A DNA stretch of 64,000 nt from Paeniglutamicibacter sulfureus. Its GTDB lineage: Bacteria; Actinomycetota; Actinomycetes; Actinomycetales; Micrococcaceae. This document shows, one piece after another, positions 44,595-52,316 of the stretch (positions are counted from its first letter, which is position 1; every line of letters begins with the position of its first letter). The position numbers were made by a program, and so were the translations under genes. The notes below the pieces were generated by a model. The model was not told where the DNA came from, ran no database searches, and worked only from the letters and a program-made list of their open reading frames with translations. The stretch is from the NCBI RefSeq assembly GCF_039535115.1, contig NZ_BAAAWO010000001.1, forward strand, positions 434,001 through 498,000. The letters are read 5' to 3'.

Positions 44595-45305
44595 TCAGGC
44601 CAAACCGGTGGACACCGGTAGCCCCGCACCCGCCAGGTAGTGGCCGATGACGCCGGTGAATAATTCGTCGGGGCTTTCGGGCTCGTGCTGCCCGCCAATA
44701 GCGCCGGCCAGCTGCGGGTATTTACCGGACTGGATTGCCTCGGTGAGATACCGCAGGCGTTCCTTCGCTCCGTCGTCGACCGCGCCGGAGCCGGCGGGCC
44801 GGGCCAGCTCATTTTGGACGAAGGCGGAGGTGATGGCTGTCATCATGGCCACTGTCTGCAGCTTGGCCGGGCCGGGCATGTTGGCCGATTCCAGTGCGGA
44901 CAAGGCGTGCTCCAGGTATCCGAGGGCATTGGGGCCCACTGGCTGTCGCGTCAGAAGCAGCGGGGCCAGCCACGGGTGGCGGTGCATGATGGCCCGGCCC
45001 TGCCGCGCCAGGTTCAGCAACTGGGCTCGCGGCGGTTCATCGGAGGGTGCGAGGTCGTATTCGCCGCTAACGGTGTCAACCATGATCTCAACGAGCTCGT
45101 CGTGGGATCTTAGGTACCGGTACAGGGAGGCCGCGCCTGCCCCGATGTCGCCGGCCACGCGCCGAATGGAGACCGCCGACATGCCGTCTCGGTCGGCGAT
45201 GGCGATTGCCGCCGTGACGATCTCTGCGCGTGAGTGCCTTGGTTTAGGCCCGACGCCGGAACGCTCCGGCCGCCGCCAGGCATCATGGGGGTCATGCGAG
45301 GTCAT
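44595..45305 (-). CDS. TetR/AcrR-family regulator
   Basis: A 236-residue protein with a TetR HTH near residues 27-75 (RAEIVTAAIAIADRDGMSAVSIRRVAGDIGAGAASLYRYL, in parts) and a TetR_C-type ligand domain. The ATG at 45305 has GGAGC upstream; a longer start at 45353 overlaps the promoter TATAGT. It is divergent from the glycosyltransferase gene, with a 27-bp operator between them, so it probably represses that gene and itself. Confidence 0.87.
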   Translation of the reverse strand: MTSHDPHDAWRRPERSGVGPKPRHSRAEIVTAAIAIADRDGMSAVSIRRVAGDIGAGAASLYRYLRSHDELVEIMVDTVSGEYDLAPSDEPPRAQLLNLARQGRAIMHRHPWLAPLLLTRQPVGPNALGYLEHALSALESANMPGPAKLQTVAMMTAITSAFVQNELARPAGSGAVDDGAKERLRYLTEAIQSGKYPQLAGAIGGQHEPESPDELFTGVIGHYLAGAGLPVSTGLA

Positions 45306-45365
45306 GGCTGCTCCGGCTTTCCTTCGGTCGCTTGCGTTAGGTCCTGTACCCATTTCACTATATTC

Positions 45366-45392
45366 TTGATTGCGAACAGTGATCGCAATCAA
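45366..45392. promoter_or_regulatory. TetR-type operator, 10-bp perfect inverted repeat
   Basis: TTGATTGCGA and TCGCAATCAA flank a 7-base spacer in the divergent space between the TetR and glycosyltransferase genes, next to a minus-strand TATAGT hexamer. Confidence 0.8.
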
Positions 45393-45409
45393 TCGGAATG
45401 AGGAGCCCC

Positions 45410-46630
45410 ATGCGAGTACTCATGATCACGCCCGGTACCCGGGGCGATGTAGCTCCCATGGCTGGACTTGGCAGCAGGCTTCAATCCTTGGGGTACGACG
45501 TGGCCATCGCGGCCAATGTCGCCTATGCCCCGTTGATCACCGCGGCGGGGTGCGAGCACCGCGAGCTGCCCGGGGACATGAGCCATCTGGTGAGTCCCGC
45601 AGCCCCGGGGAAGAGGCCCACCGGCGCGGATCTGCGCAGGTACATGGACGAACTCGGCGACTACATGGACCTGGCTGCGACCGGCACGCTGGCGGCGGCC
45701 GAGAGCGGTGCCGAGGTGATCCTGGCCAATGCGATTGCACCCTATGCCTACGATGTGGCCGAAGCCCTCGAGATCCCCGCCATCGGCGCCCATCTGCAAC
45801 CGACCGAACCCAGCGCCGCCTACCCGCCCGTGGTCCTGGGGACAGCCCGCAGCCTCGGCCCGGCTGGCAACAAGCTACTCGGTTCGCTGGTATCCGCCGG
45901 AAAGGCGCCCTACGATGCCCCGAGCGCCCGCATCCGCAAAGCCCTCGGGTTGGGCAAGAAGTCCAGGGCCGCCGCCGATCGGCTGCGAAGAAAAGACAAC
46001 AGCCCCGTTCTCCACGGCATCAGCCCGACCATATTTCCGCGCCCGGCGGACTGGCGATCCGGACTCTCCCTGGCCGGCTACTGGTGGCCGGAAGCGGAGC
46101 CGGGTTGGCAACCGCCCGCGGAGCTGCTCGAATTCCTTGCGGAAGGACCGCCCCCGGTCTTTATCGGCTTCGGCAGCAGCGCCGCACTGGACGCCGACTT
46201 CATGCTCGACACGGTTCGCCGCTCCGGCGTCCGCGCGGTGTTGCAAGGTGTCGAAGGTGTCTCCGGATCCGGTGTCATCGGCGTGGGCGCCGTCCCGCAC
46301 CAATGGTTGTTCCCGCGCATGGCTGCAGTGGTCCACCACGCAGGTGCGGGTACCGCCGCGGCGGGTCTGCGCGCCGGTGCACCGACGGTCAGCGTGCCGA
46401 TATACACGGACCAACCGTTCTGGGCCGCCAGGATCACGTCCCTCGGCGCGGGCCCGCAACCGGTTCCCTACAAGGAGCTCACCACCGAACGTCTGGCCGC
46501 TGCCATCACGCAGGCCACCGCGACGCCGGCGTATGCCGCACGCGCGCGCCACCTGGCGGCAGTGCTCGCATCGGAAGACGGAACCGCGCCAGTCGTGGCA
46601 GCACTACGGGCTGCCGGCAAACAGGGGTAG
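45410..46630 (+). CDS. GT1-family glycosyltransferase (MGT-like)
   Basis: A 406-residue GT-B-fold enzyme that moves a sugar from a nucleotide sugar to a small acceptor. The N-terminal acceptor domain starts MRVLMITPGTRGDVAPMAGL. The C-terminal donor site shows FIGFGSSAA, VGAVPHQWLFPRMAAVVHHAGAGTAAAGL, in parts, and VPIYTDQPFWAARI, the usual His-containing donor motif of sterol and macrolide glycosyltransferases. GAGGAG precedes the ATG. Repression by the divergent TetR suggests inducible inactivation of a lipophilic or drug-like substrate. Confidence 0.9.
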   Translation: MRVLMITPGTRGDVAPMAGLGSRLQSLGYDVAIAANVAYAPLITAAGCEHRELPGDMSHLVSPAAPGKRPTGADLRRYMDELGDYMDLAATGTLAAAESGAEVILANAIAPYAYDVAEALEIPAIGAHLQPTEPSAAYPPVVLGTARSLGPAGNKLLGSLVSAGKAPYDAPSARIRKALGLGKKSRAAADRLRRKDNSPVLHGISPTIFPRPADWRSGLSLAGYWWPEAEPGWQPPAELLEFLAEGPPPVFIGFGSSAALDADFMLDTVRRSGVRAVLQGVEGVSGSGVIGVGAVPHQWLFPRMAAVVHHAGAGTAAAGLRAGAPTVSVPIYTDQPFWAARITSLGAGPQPVPYKELTTERLAAAITQATATPAYAARARHLAAVLASEDGTAPVVAALRAAGKQG

Positions 46631-46701
46631 CTCCACAGGGCTCTTTTCCGTATGTGTGGACGTAAAATGGGAGGGCCAGAAGCCCACCAAGGATGGTTCC
46701 C

Positions 46702-47088
46702 ATGTCACTTTCAAACAGCCCGTTGACCACCATGATTCCCGTCACCGATGCGGGGCGGGCACGGAAATTCTACGAAGACTCGCTGGGTCTGCCTTTCCGG
46801 GAACAGGGTCCGGACGGCAACTTTGTTTTCGCGCTTGACGGCTCCGGAGCGCTGGCCCTGTTCAGCGACCCCGAGGCGAAACCTTCCCCGCACACCGCGG
46901 CAAGTTTCGAGGTCAAGGACATCCCCAAGGTCATTGACGAACTCGAGGGCCGCGGCGTGGTCTTCGAGGACTACGACTTGCCGGACCTGAAGACCACCGG
47001 CCACATCTGCGACCTGGGCTCGGAGAAGGCGGCCTGGTTCAATGACCCCGACGGAAACATCCTCTGCCTGCACGAGAACACCGCGTAG
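46702..47088 (+). CDS. VOC-family protein
   Basis: A 128-residue VOC domain that starts LTTMIPVTDAGRARKFYEDSLG and ends AAWFNDPDGNILCLHENTA, with Glu in the usual metal position. AAGG lies nine bases before the ATG. Function may be lyase, isomerase or binding; unknown. It converges on another VOC gene, with a shared terminator between them. Confidence 0.85.
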   Translation: MSLSNSPLTTMIPVTDAGRARKFYEDSLGLPFREQGPDGNFVFALDGSGALALFSDPEAKPSPHTAASFEVKDIPKVIDELEGRGVVFEDYDLPDLKTTGHICDLGSEKAAWFNDPDGNILCLHENTA

Positions 47089-47102
47089 TCCTCACCTTGT
47101 CC

Positions 47103-47141
47103 TGGCTCTCCTGCCGCCGATGATGGGTGGCAGGAGAGCCA
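47103..47141. terminator. Bidirectional terminator between two VOC genes
   Basis: TGGCTCTCCTGCC pairs perfectly with GGCAGGAGAGCCA across a 12-base loop, followed by ATTTTCT on the plus strand. Confidence 0.85.
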
Positions 47142-47148
47142 CGATTTT

Positions 47149-47544
47149 CTACGTCGCGCACTGGAAGCGAAGTTCGTGCCCGTCGGGATCCTTCACGTGG
47201 GACAGCACCCAGCCGATGGTCCCGGGGTGGACGCCGGGATGCAGTTCTCCCAGGGAGGTCAGCCGGGCGGCGAGTTCTTCCAGTGCCTTGCGGTTTGGCG
47301 CGCCGAAGGCAAAGTAGTCGAAACCCGCCACCGTGGACGCCCGCTCCGGGTCGAGCCACAGCCCAAGCGCCGGACCTCCCCGTGGATGACTCATCAGCAG
47401 CCCGGTGACGTTGTCACCGTCGCGGAATTCCATGACTTGTTCGTACCCCAGACGGCTCTCGTACCAAGCGCGGCTGCGTTCCAGATCCGTCACCGGAAGC
47501 TTCACGTGGTGCACTCCGTCAAGTTCGGGAACCTCGGGATTCAT
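47149..47544 (-). CDS. VOC-family protein (glyoxalase-like)
   Basis: A 131-residue VOC domain: ELDGVHHVKLPVTDLERSRAWYE at the start, GLWLDPERASTVAGFDYFAFG in the middle and SHVKDPDGHELRF at the end. Two candidate metal ligands (His and Glu) are retained. It is a single-gene unit ending at the bidirectional terminator. Substrate unknown. Confidence 0.87.
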   Translation of the reverse strand: MNPEVPELDGVHHVKLPVTDLERSRAWYESRLGYEQVMEFRDGDNVTGLLMSHPRGGPALGLWLDPERASTVAGFDYFAFGAPNRKALEELAARLTSLGELHPGVHPGTIGWVLSHVKDPDGHELRFQCAT

Positions 47545-47697
47545 GGGCTTGACCTTTCGTCGGCGGACAGTTCCACGATATGTCCGCAGGCGGCAAAAGC
47601 ACAGGGTGCAGATGCGTATGCGGTTGCCCGCAAGGGTGGCAGGATGTGGTTATCACCGGAAAGCTTCTTGGGCGGCTTCGCATGAAAGAGGAAAGTC

Positions 47698-48519
47698 ATC
47701 AAAAAAAACATTCAGGGTGCCGTCGACGCGACCGAACAGGCCTCGAATTCCCGGGCCTTTGTAGCGGTCGCGAGAGCCGGCTTCGTGGTCAGTGGCATCT
47801 TGCACCTGCTGATTGGGGTCATCGCCATCCAGTTGGCCTTCGGGGAATCCGGGGAAGCCGACCAGGATGGGGCGCTTGCGCAGCTTGCCGCCCAGCCTGC
47901 AGGGTACGCCTTGCTCTGGATCGGGGCGTCCGCGTGCCTTGCATTGGGTTTGTGGGAAGCCAGCGGTGTGGTCTTTGGCTACCGGAACGCGCCGGCAAAA
48001 AAACGAATGGGCAAGAAGCTGGCTGCCGCCGGGCGGGGAGTCGTGTTCCTTGCCTTGGCCGCGAGCTTTGCCTCCTTTGCCTTGGGCAACCGCAAGGACA
48101 GTGGCGAATCCACCAGTGACGCCTCGGCCCAAGTCATGCAGATGCCCGGCGGTCCGCTGCTCTTGATGGCCGTGGGCGCCGGCATTGCCATCACCGGAAT
48201 CGTGTTTGTCGTCCGGGGCCTCATGCAGTCCTTCACCAAGCAGGTGGATCTGCCCGCCTCAAGAACCTTGCGCAGGGTCACCAAGGTCGTGGGCGTTGCA
48301 GGCTACGTGGCGAAGGGCATTGCGCTTTTCCTGCTCGGGCTTCTGTTCATCGTGGCGACGTTGCAGGCGAACCCGGAGGAGTCCACGGGGTTGGATGGCG
48401 CGCTCAAGTCGGTGCGGGCCCAGCCCTTCGGGGTCTACGTGCTCGCCTTCATCGGGGTCGGGCTGGGATGCTATGGGATCTTCCTGATCTTCAAGTCGCG
48501 ATTGGCGAAGATGGACTGA
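47698..48519 (+). CDS. DUF1206 membrane protein with unusual start
   Basis: A protein of about 273 residues with six TM helices arranged as three repeats of the DUF1206 unit (ARAGFVVSGILHLLIGVIAI, AAAGRGVVFLALAASFASFA, VAGYVAKGIALFLLGLLFIV). Homology and the perfectly placed site AGAGGAAAG point to a start at the ATC codon 47698, since no ATG, GTG or TTG occurs in frame upstream of GTG 47785, which would delete about 29 residues. An ATG at 47682 is in another frame before a run of eight A. So either a non-standard start, slippage or an indel is involved. Function unknown. Confidence 0.75.
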   Translation: MKKNIQGAVDATEQASNSRAFVAVARAGFVVSGILHLLIGVIAIQLAFGESGEADQDGALAQLAAQPAGYALLWIGASACLALGLWEASGVVFGYRNAPAKKRMGKKLAAAGRGVVFLALAASFASFALGNRKDSGESTSDASAQVMQMPGGPLLLMAVGAGIAITGIVFVVRGLMQSFTKQVDLPASRTLRRVTKVVGVAGYVAKGIALFLLGLLFIVATLQANPEESTGLDGALKSVRAQPFGVYVLAFIGVGLGCYGIFLIFKSRLAKMD

Positions 48520-48605
48520 GGACTTGCCCCCGTTTGTCCGCAGGGACATGCCCTATCTGAAACCGATGCTGTGGAAACCCGGCGAAAGGCGATAGCGTGG
48601 GCCAC

Positions 48606-48776
48606 ATGAGTGCAGACACACCGAACGCTGAAAATGAAGAGTTTGAGAACAACCTGACACCCAACACCGACGAACGGATGGTGAGCGAGAAGCAGCTCTC
48701 CAAGTGGAAGAGTGAAGGCGGGGCGTTGCCGGCCGACTTCGACCCGGACCGGACCGAGGGCGATTCCGAGCAGTAG
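48606..48776 (+). CDS. Small acidic protein
   Basis: A 56-residue, hydrophilic and strongly acidic protein (AENEEFENNLTPNTDE ... DPDRTEGDSEQ), probably disordered. TAGCGT lies seven bases before the ATG, giving a leaderless start, and a strong terminator follows the stop, so it looks like a real single-gene unit. No family is recognised. Confidence 0.7.
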   Translation: MSADTPNAENEEFENNLTPNTDERMVSEKQLSKWKSEGGALPADFDPDRTEGDSEQ

Positions 48777-48793
48777 CCGCCGATTGCTTTTCC

Positions 48794-48828
48794 GGGGTGC
48801 AGGGCCAAGTGCCCTGCACCCCTTTTCT
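48794..48828 (+). terminator. Intrinsic terminator after the small acidic protein
   Basis: GGGGTGCAGGGC pairs perfectly with GCCCTGCACCCC around a five-base loop and is followed by TTTTCT. It probably serves the AAA ATPase gene on the other strand as well. Confidence 0.92.
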
Positions 48829-49549
48829 ATAAGTGCCGCAGGTAGCGTCCCGGCATGTTCATGAAGGATCGCCAGTTGGCGACCAGATCGAGGCTTTCCC
48901 ATTCGCCGGCACGCAATCCCCATGGGCCGACTTCATAAATGTCTGCTCCTGGCAGGGCCGCGAGCAGCGGCGAATGCGTGGATATGACGACCTGGGAATT
49001 TCCCTCGGCGATCAGGTCCTTCAGGATGCCCACCAAGGCCAGGGATCCGGAGAACGAGAGTGCCGACTCGGGCTCATCCATTACCCACAGGCCGCCCTCG
49101 CGAAACCTGTCCACCATGAGCTCGAGGAACGACTCGCCGTGGCTCATGGTGTGGAATTCCGGGTCCTTGCGCCGCATGGAGGGATTGTCTTCCAAATAGG
49201 TGTAAAGCCCGTGCATGGTTTCGGCGCGAAGGAAGTAGCCGCGCCGGCTCGCGCCGGCGTTCCTGACCAGTTGCAGGTGCCGCTCCAGGCCCGATTCCGT
49301 GACCCGGGTACTGTGCTGTGCGCCGGTGGAGCCGCCCTCGGGCGAGAGTCCGTAGCCGAGGGCGATGGCCTCCACCAGGGTTGACTTTCCCGAGCCGTTT
49401 TCGCCCACGAATATGGTGGCCGGTCCGAAGTCCAGACCCTGGTCTAGAAGCTGGCGCACCGGCGGGAGGGTGTGGGGCCATTGGTCGCGGGGCGCGGGGG
49501 AAAGTCCGTCTTCGGCGATGCGGCGGATCGGCAGGTTGCAGAGTCTCAC
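48827..49549 (-). CDS. ABC/SMC-type AAA ATPase
   Basis: A 240-residue stand-alone ATPase of the AAA_21/AAA_23 kind. Walker A is GENGSGKST at residues 49-57, the signature-like MSHGES precedes Walker B WVMDEPESAL, and the H-loop is in VVISTHSPLL. The fold is complete without membrane or nuclease domains. Related proteins act alone in DNA repair or with partner nucleases; no partner lies next to it here. Confidence 0.87.
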   Translation of the reverse strand: MRLCNLPIRRIAEDGLSPAPRDQWPHTLPPVRQLLDQGLDFGPATIFVGENGSGKSTLVEAIALGYGLSPEGGSTGAQHSTRVTESGLERHLQLVRNAGASRRGYFLRAETMHGLYTYLEDNPSMRRKDPEFHTMSHGESFLELMVDRFREGGLWVMDEPESALSFSGSLALVGILKDLIAEGNSQVVISTHSPLLAALPGADIYEVGPWGLRAGEWESLDLVANWRSFMNMPGRYLRHL

Positions 49550-49594
49550 GGGCGGCCGGGATTTTCAGCGGTGAGGGGGGTGCATCGGTGCCGG

Positions 49595-50035
49595 CTAGAC
49601 ACCGGTGACGGTCCCGTCGTCGTCGATGGCGAAGGACGGGTTGTGCACAAAGTCCCAGCGGAACCCGTCGGGGTCGGCCACGCAGGCGCTGGTGCCGCCC
49701 CACTCCCGGAGGGTCGGTGCGCCGATCGAGGTCGCGCCGGCGGCAAGTGCCCTGGCGTAGAGCTCGTTGACCTCCTCGACGCTTGCGCTGTTGTGCCCCA
49801 CGGATAGCGGCGGAGCCAGCGGGCCGTGGCCGACTTCCCCGTATTCGCCGGGCATGGATTCGACGTTCCACAGTGCGAGCATCAGCCCGTACCCCGCTTG
49901 GACGAACAGGATCTCGCCGGGGATGTAGTTGATTTCGCGGAAGCCCAGGCCTGTGACGTAGAAGTCGCGTGAGCGCTGGACGTCGCGCACGCCAAGGGTG
50001 AGCGCAGTGATGGCCGGAGGCGTGTTTGAAGTCAT
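49595..50035 (-). CDS. VOC-family protein
   Basis: A 146-residue VOC domain (AITALTLGVRDVQRSRDFYVTGLGF ... GTSACVADPDGFRWDFVHNP, in parts). The ATG at 50035 has TATGCT seven bases upstream, a leaderless start, which argues against the longer frame that extends through the divergent LexA-box region. Function unknown. Confidence 0.85.
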   Translation of the reverse strand: MTSNTPPAITALTLGVRDVQRSRDFYVTGLGFREINYIPGEILFVQAGYGLMLALWNVESMPGEYGEVGHGPLAPPLSVGHNSASVEEVNELYARALAAGATSIGAPTLREWGGTSACVADPDGFRWDFVHNPSFAIDDDGTVTGV

Positions 50036-50093
50036 GCTCACCAGCATAGGCCCACGTGAGACCCGGGCAATAGGGCCCCGAAACAACAAATCG

Positions 50094-50138
50094 TCGTACA
50101 TGCGTTCTAGTCTCCCCTTGTATAGAACAAAGTTTCTA
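50094..50138. promoter_or_regulatory. Two LexA (SOS) box candidates upstream of the DUF6504 gene
   Basis: TCGTACATGCGTTCTA at 50094-50109 and TAGAACAAAGTTTCTA at 50123-50138 match 10 and 9 of the 12 fixed positions of the TCGAAC-N4-GTTCGA box. They sit upstream of a gene family normally found in the imuAB-dnaE2 mutagenesis operon. Confidence 0.5.
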
Positions 50139-50239
50139 ATAAAATGGTTCAGTGCATGGGTGCGGCCCGCTGCCGCCGCCCACCTCTTCGGGGTGTGGCG
50201 GCAACGGGCACGTTTGTGCGAGGGGAAGGTGGCGAGCGA

Positions 50240-50551
50240 ATGGGAATCTTTACCCAGTCGATCGAAGTTGACTGCACGCCGGCGGGGGTGCCGATTCGCC
50301 TGCGCTGGCAGGGTCGGGAATACAAGCTGGCGGCCGAGCCGGTGCGCTGGTTCGAGCGGCGCAAATGGTGGACCGAGGAATTGCGCGCCGAACGCGGACG
50401 CGGGCCGGGGCTCGTGGACTATGAGGTCTGGCAATTGCAGGTCAAGCTCGCCGGCGTGGGGCCGCTGCGCACCTTTGAGGTTTCCCGGCAGGTTGAGACC
50501 GGTCGTTGGCGCATCATTCGCATGCCCGAGGCCTACCGGGAGAGCGCCTAG
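50240..50551 (+). CDS. DUF6504-family protein linked to the mutasome
   Basis: A 103-residue protein (MGIFTQSIEVDCTPAGVPIRL ... EVWQLQVKLAGVG) rich in Trp and Arg in the middle (RWFERRKWWTEEL). Members usually sit between imuB and dnaE2 in actinobacteria. Here imuB is missing and a flavoprotein gene separates it from dnaE2. The ATG at 50240 follows GGGGAAGGTGG. Molecular role unknown; participation in SOS mutagenesis is inferred. Confidence 0.72.
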   Translation: MGIFTQSIEVDCTPAGVPIRLRWQGREYKLAAEPVRWFERRKWWTEELRAERGRGPGLVDYEVWQLQVKLAGVGPLRTFEVSRQVETGRWRIIRMPEAYRESA

Positions 50552-50693
50552 TGCGAAGGATCGGACCACAAGACCCCGCGCCGGTCACCGGGTTCGCGGC
50601 CGTGGACTCTGGTTGTTGGAGGGGTGAGGTGCAAGGCTAGGGAGCAGGCGCCTGGATGGCGGCCGCGAGGAACCCAACCACGGGAGTGCTCAG

Positions 50694-52058
50694 ATGGAAG
50701 AAGTATTCGATGCGGCAATCATCGGCATGGGCCCCGGAGGCGAGGTCGTTGCCGATCGCCTGCTGACCGCCGGCAAGAAGATCGTGGTCTTCGAATCCGA
50801 ACTCATTGGCGGGGAATGCGCCTACTGGGCCTGCATTCCCTCCAAGACGATCCTGCGTGGACCTGAGGTGAACATCGAGGCCGACGGCGCCGCGGGTGCC
50901 TCCTCGAGCACCCTGGACTGGGAGAAGGCCAGGGACTACCGCGACTACATGGCTCGACACCTCGATGACAGCGCCCAGGCCGAGGGGTACGCCCGGCGCG
51001 GGGCAACGGTGGTGCGCGGGAAGGCCTTCATCTCGGGTCCCGGGCACGTGGTGGCCAACGGGGAACAATACCTGGCGCACCACATCATCATCGCCACCGG
51101 GACCTCGCCCTCGGTTCCCGACTTCCCCGGGATCGGCGACATCACCGCCTGGACCAACCGTGAGGTCTATACGCTCGACACGCTGCCCCAGTCGGTGGCC
51201 ATCGTGGGCGGAAGCGCAGTGGCCCTGGAAACGGCGTTCTTCCTGTCCGGATTCGGGGTAGAGGTCACCGTGCTGAATCGCAGCGCACGGCTGCTGGGCC
51301 GCGAGGAGCCCGAGGTCTCCGCGCTCGCCGAAGGGTACCTGCGCGAGCGCGGGGTCAAGGTCATGGCCAACAGCTCCGTGGCCGTCGGGCGGCGTGGAGA
51401 TGGCGGAAGCAGCATCCTGGCGTTGCGCGAAGGCGGAGAGGTCGTGGCCGACGCCGTCATCTTCGCCACCGGGCGCACCCCGCGCACCGAGGGCCTGGAT
51501 GTGGCCAGGGCGGGGGCGACCCTCGATGGCCGCGGCAACGTTCGGGTGGACGAGCATTGCTGGGCGGCAGAGGGGCTCTGGGCCATCGGGGACGTCACCG
51601 GGATCATGCCCTTCACCCACGTCGCCAAGTACCAGGGGCGCATTGTCGCCGACTGCATCCTGGGCAGGGACCGAAACGCGAGCTATGACGGGATCCCGCG
51701 CGTGGTGTTCGCCGCCCCGGAGATCGCCGCCGTGGGCCTCACCCGCGAACAGGCCGAGGGGCGCGGGATTGACGCGGTGTCCATCCAGGTCAACCTGCCC
51801 GAGGCGATCGCCCGGCCGTGGACCTACGAACAAGACCCGCACGGGGATCTTGGCATCCTGGTGGATCGGCATCGGAGGGTCTTGGTCGGAGCCTGGGCCA
51901 TTGCCCCGCAGGCCAGCGAATGGATCCACCAGGCGTCCATGGCCATCAGGGGCGAGACCCCGCTGCAGGTCCTGCGCGACGCGGTGCCGCAGTTCCCCAG
52001 CTATTCCGAAGCCTATCTGGTGGCCCTAGACAGGCTCGGGGCCGCCGAAGGGATCTAG
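50694..52058 (+). CDS. Pyridine nucleotide-disulfide oxidoreductase (Lpd/MerA-like)
   Basis: A 454-residue class I flavoprotein. The FAD motif is AAIIGMGPGGEVVADRL; the redox disulfide is C-x4-C in GGECAYWACIPSK, close to the family's GGTCxxxGCxPSK; the NAD(P) motif is IVGGSAVALETAF; and LWAIGDVTG marks the second FAD site. The C-terminal dimer domain lacks the HxHPT catalytic motif of true lipoamide dehydrogenases, reading FPSYSEAY instead. The substrate is therefore unknown. It stands between two SOS-linked genes. Confidence 0.88.
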   Translation: MEEVFDAAIIGMGPGGEVVADRLLTAGKKIVVFESELIGGECAYWACIPSKTILRGPEVNIEADGAAGASSSTLDWEKARDYRDYMARHLDDSAQAEGYARRGATVVRGKAFISGPGHVVANGEQYLAHHIIIATGTSPSVPDFPGIGDITAWTNREVYTLDTLPQSVAIVGGSAVALETAFFLSGFGVEVTVLNRSARLLGREEPEVSALAEGYLRERGVKVMANSSVAVGRRGDGGSSILALREGGEVVADAVIFATGRTPRTEGLDVARAGATLDGRGNVRVDEHCWAAEGLWAIGDVTGIMPFTHVAKYQGRIVADCILGRDRNASYDGIPRVVFAAPEIAAVGLTREQAEGRGIDAVSIQVNLPEAIARPWTYEQDPHGDLGILVDRHRRVLVGAWAIAPQASEWIHQASMAIRGETPLQVLRDAVPQFPSYSEAYLVALDRLGAAEGI

Positions 52059-52170
52059 CCCCCGGGACCGGGGTGGGCATTCTCACCGGAAGAATCCCGC
52101 CACAGGTCAGTTGCGGGATCCGGTTGCCTATCCACAATGATTGCGCAGTGGGGTCGTTCCGGGGCTTGAA

Positions 52171-52186
52171 TCGAACACATGTTCTA
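52171..52186 (+). promoter_or_regulatory. LexA box at the dnaE2 promoter
   Basis: TCGAACACATGTTCTA matches TCGAAC-N4-GTTCGA in 11 of 12 positions. TAATAT at 52185-52190 overlaps it as a -10, so LexA would block RNA polymerase directly. About 125 bases separate it from the dnaE2 start. Confidence 0.82.
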
Positions 52187-52316
52187 ATATGATGGTGTCA
52201 TCCCTCCAACGGGCGCGGTGCCCACCCGGACCCCAAGCCCAAACACACCCAGGCCCCTATCGGGGCGCATGGAACAAAGGTGGAGGAGCGGGAATAGGCA
52301 AGGAGGGCACACTGGC

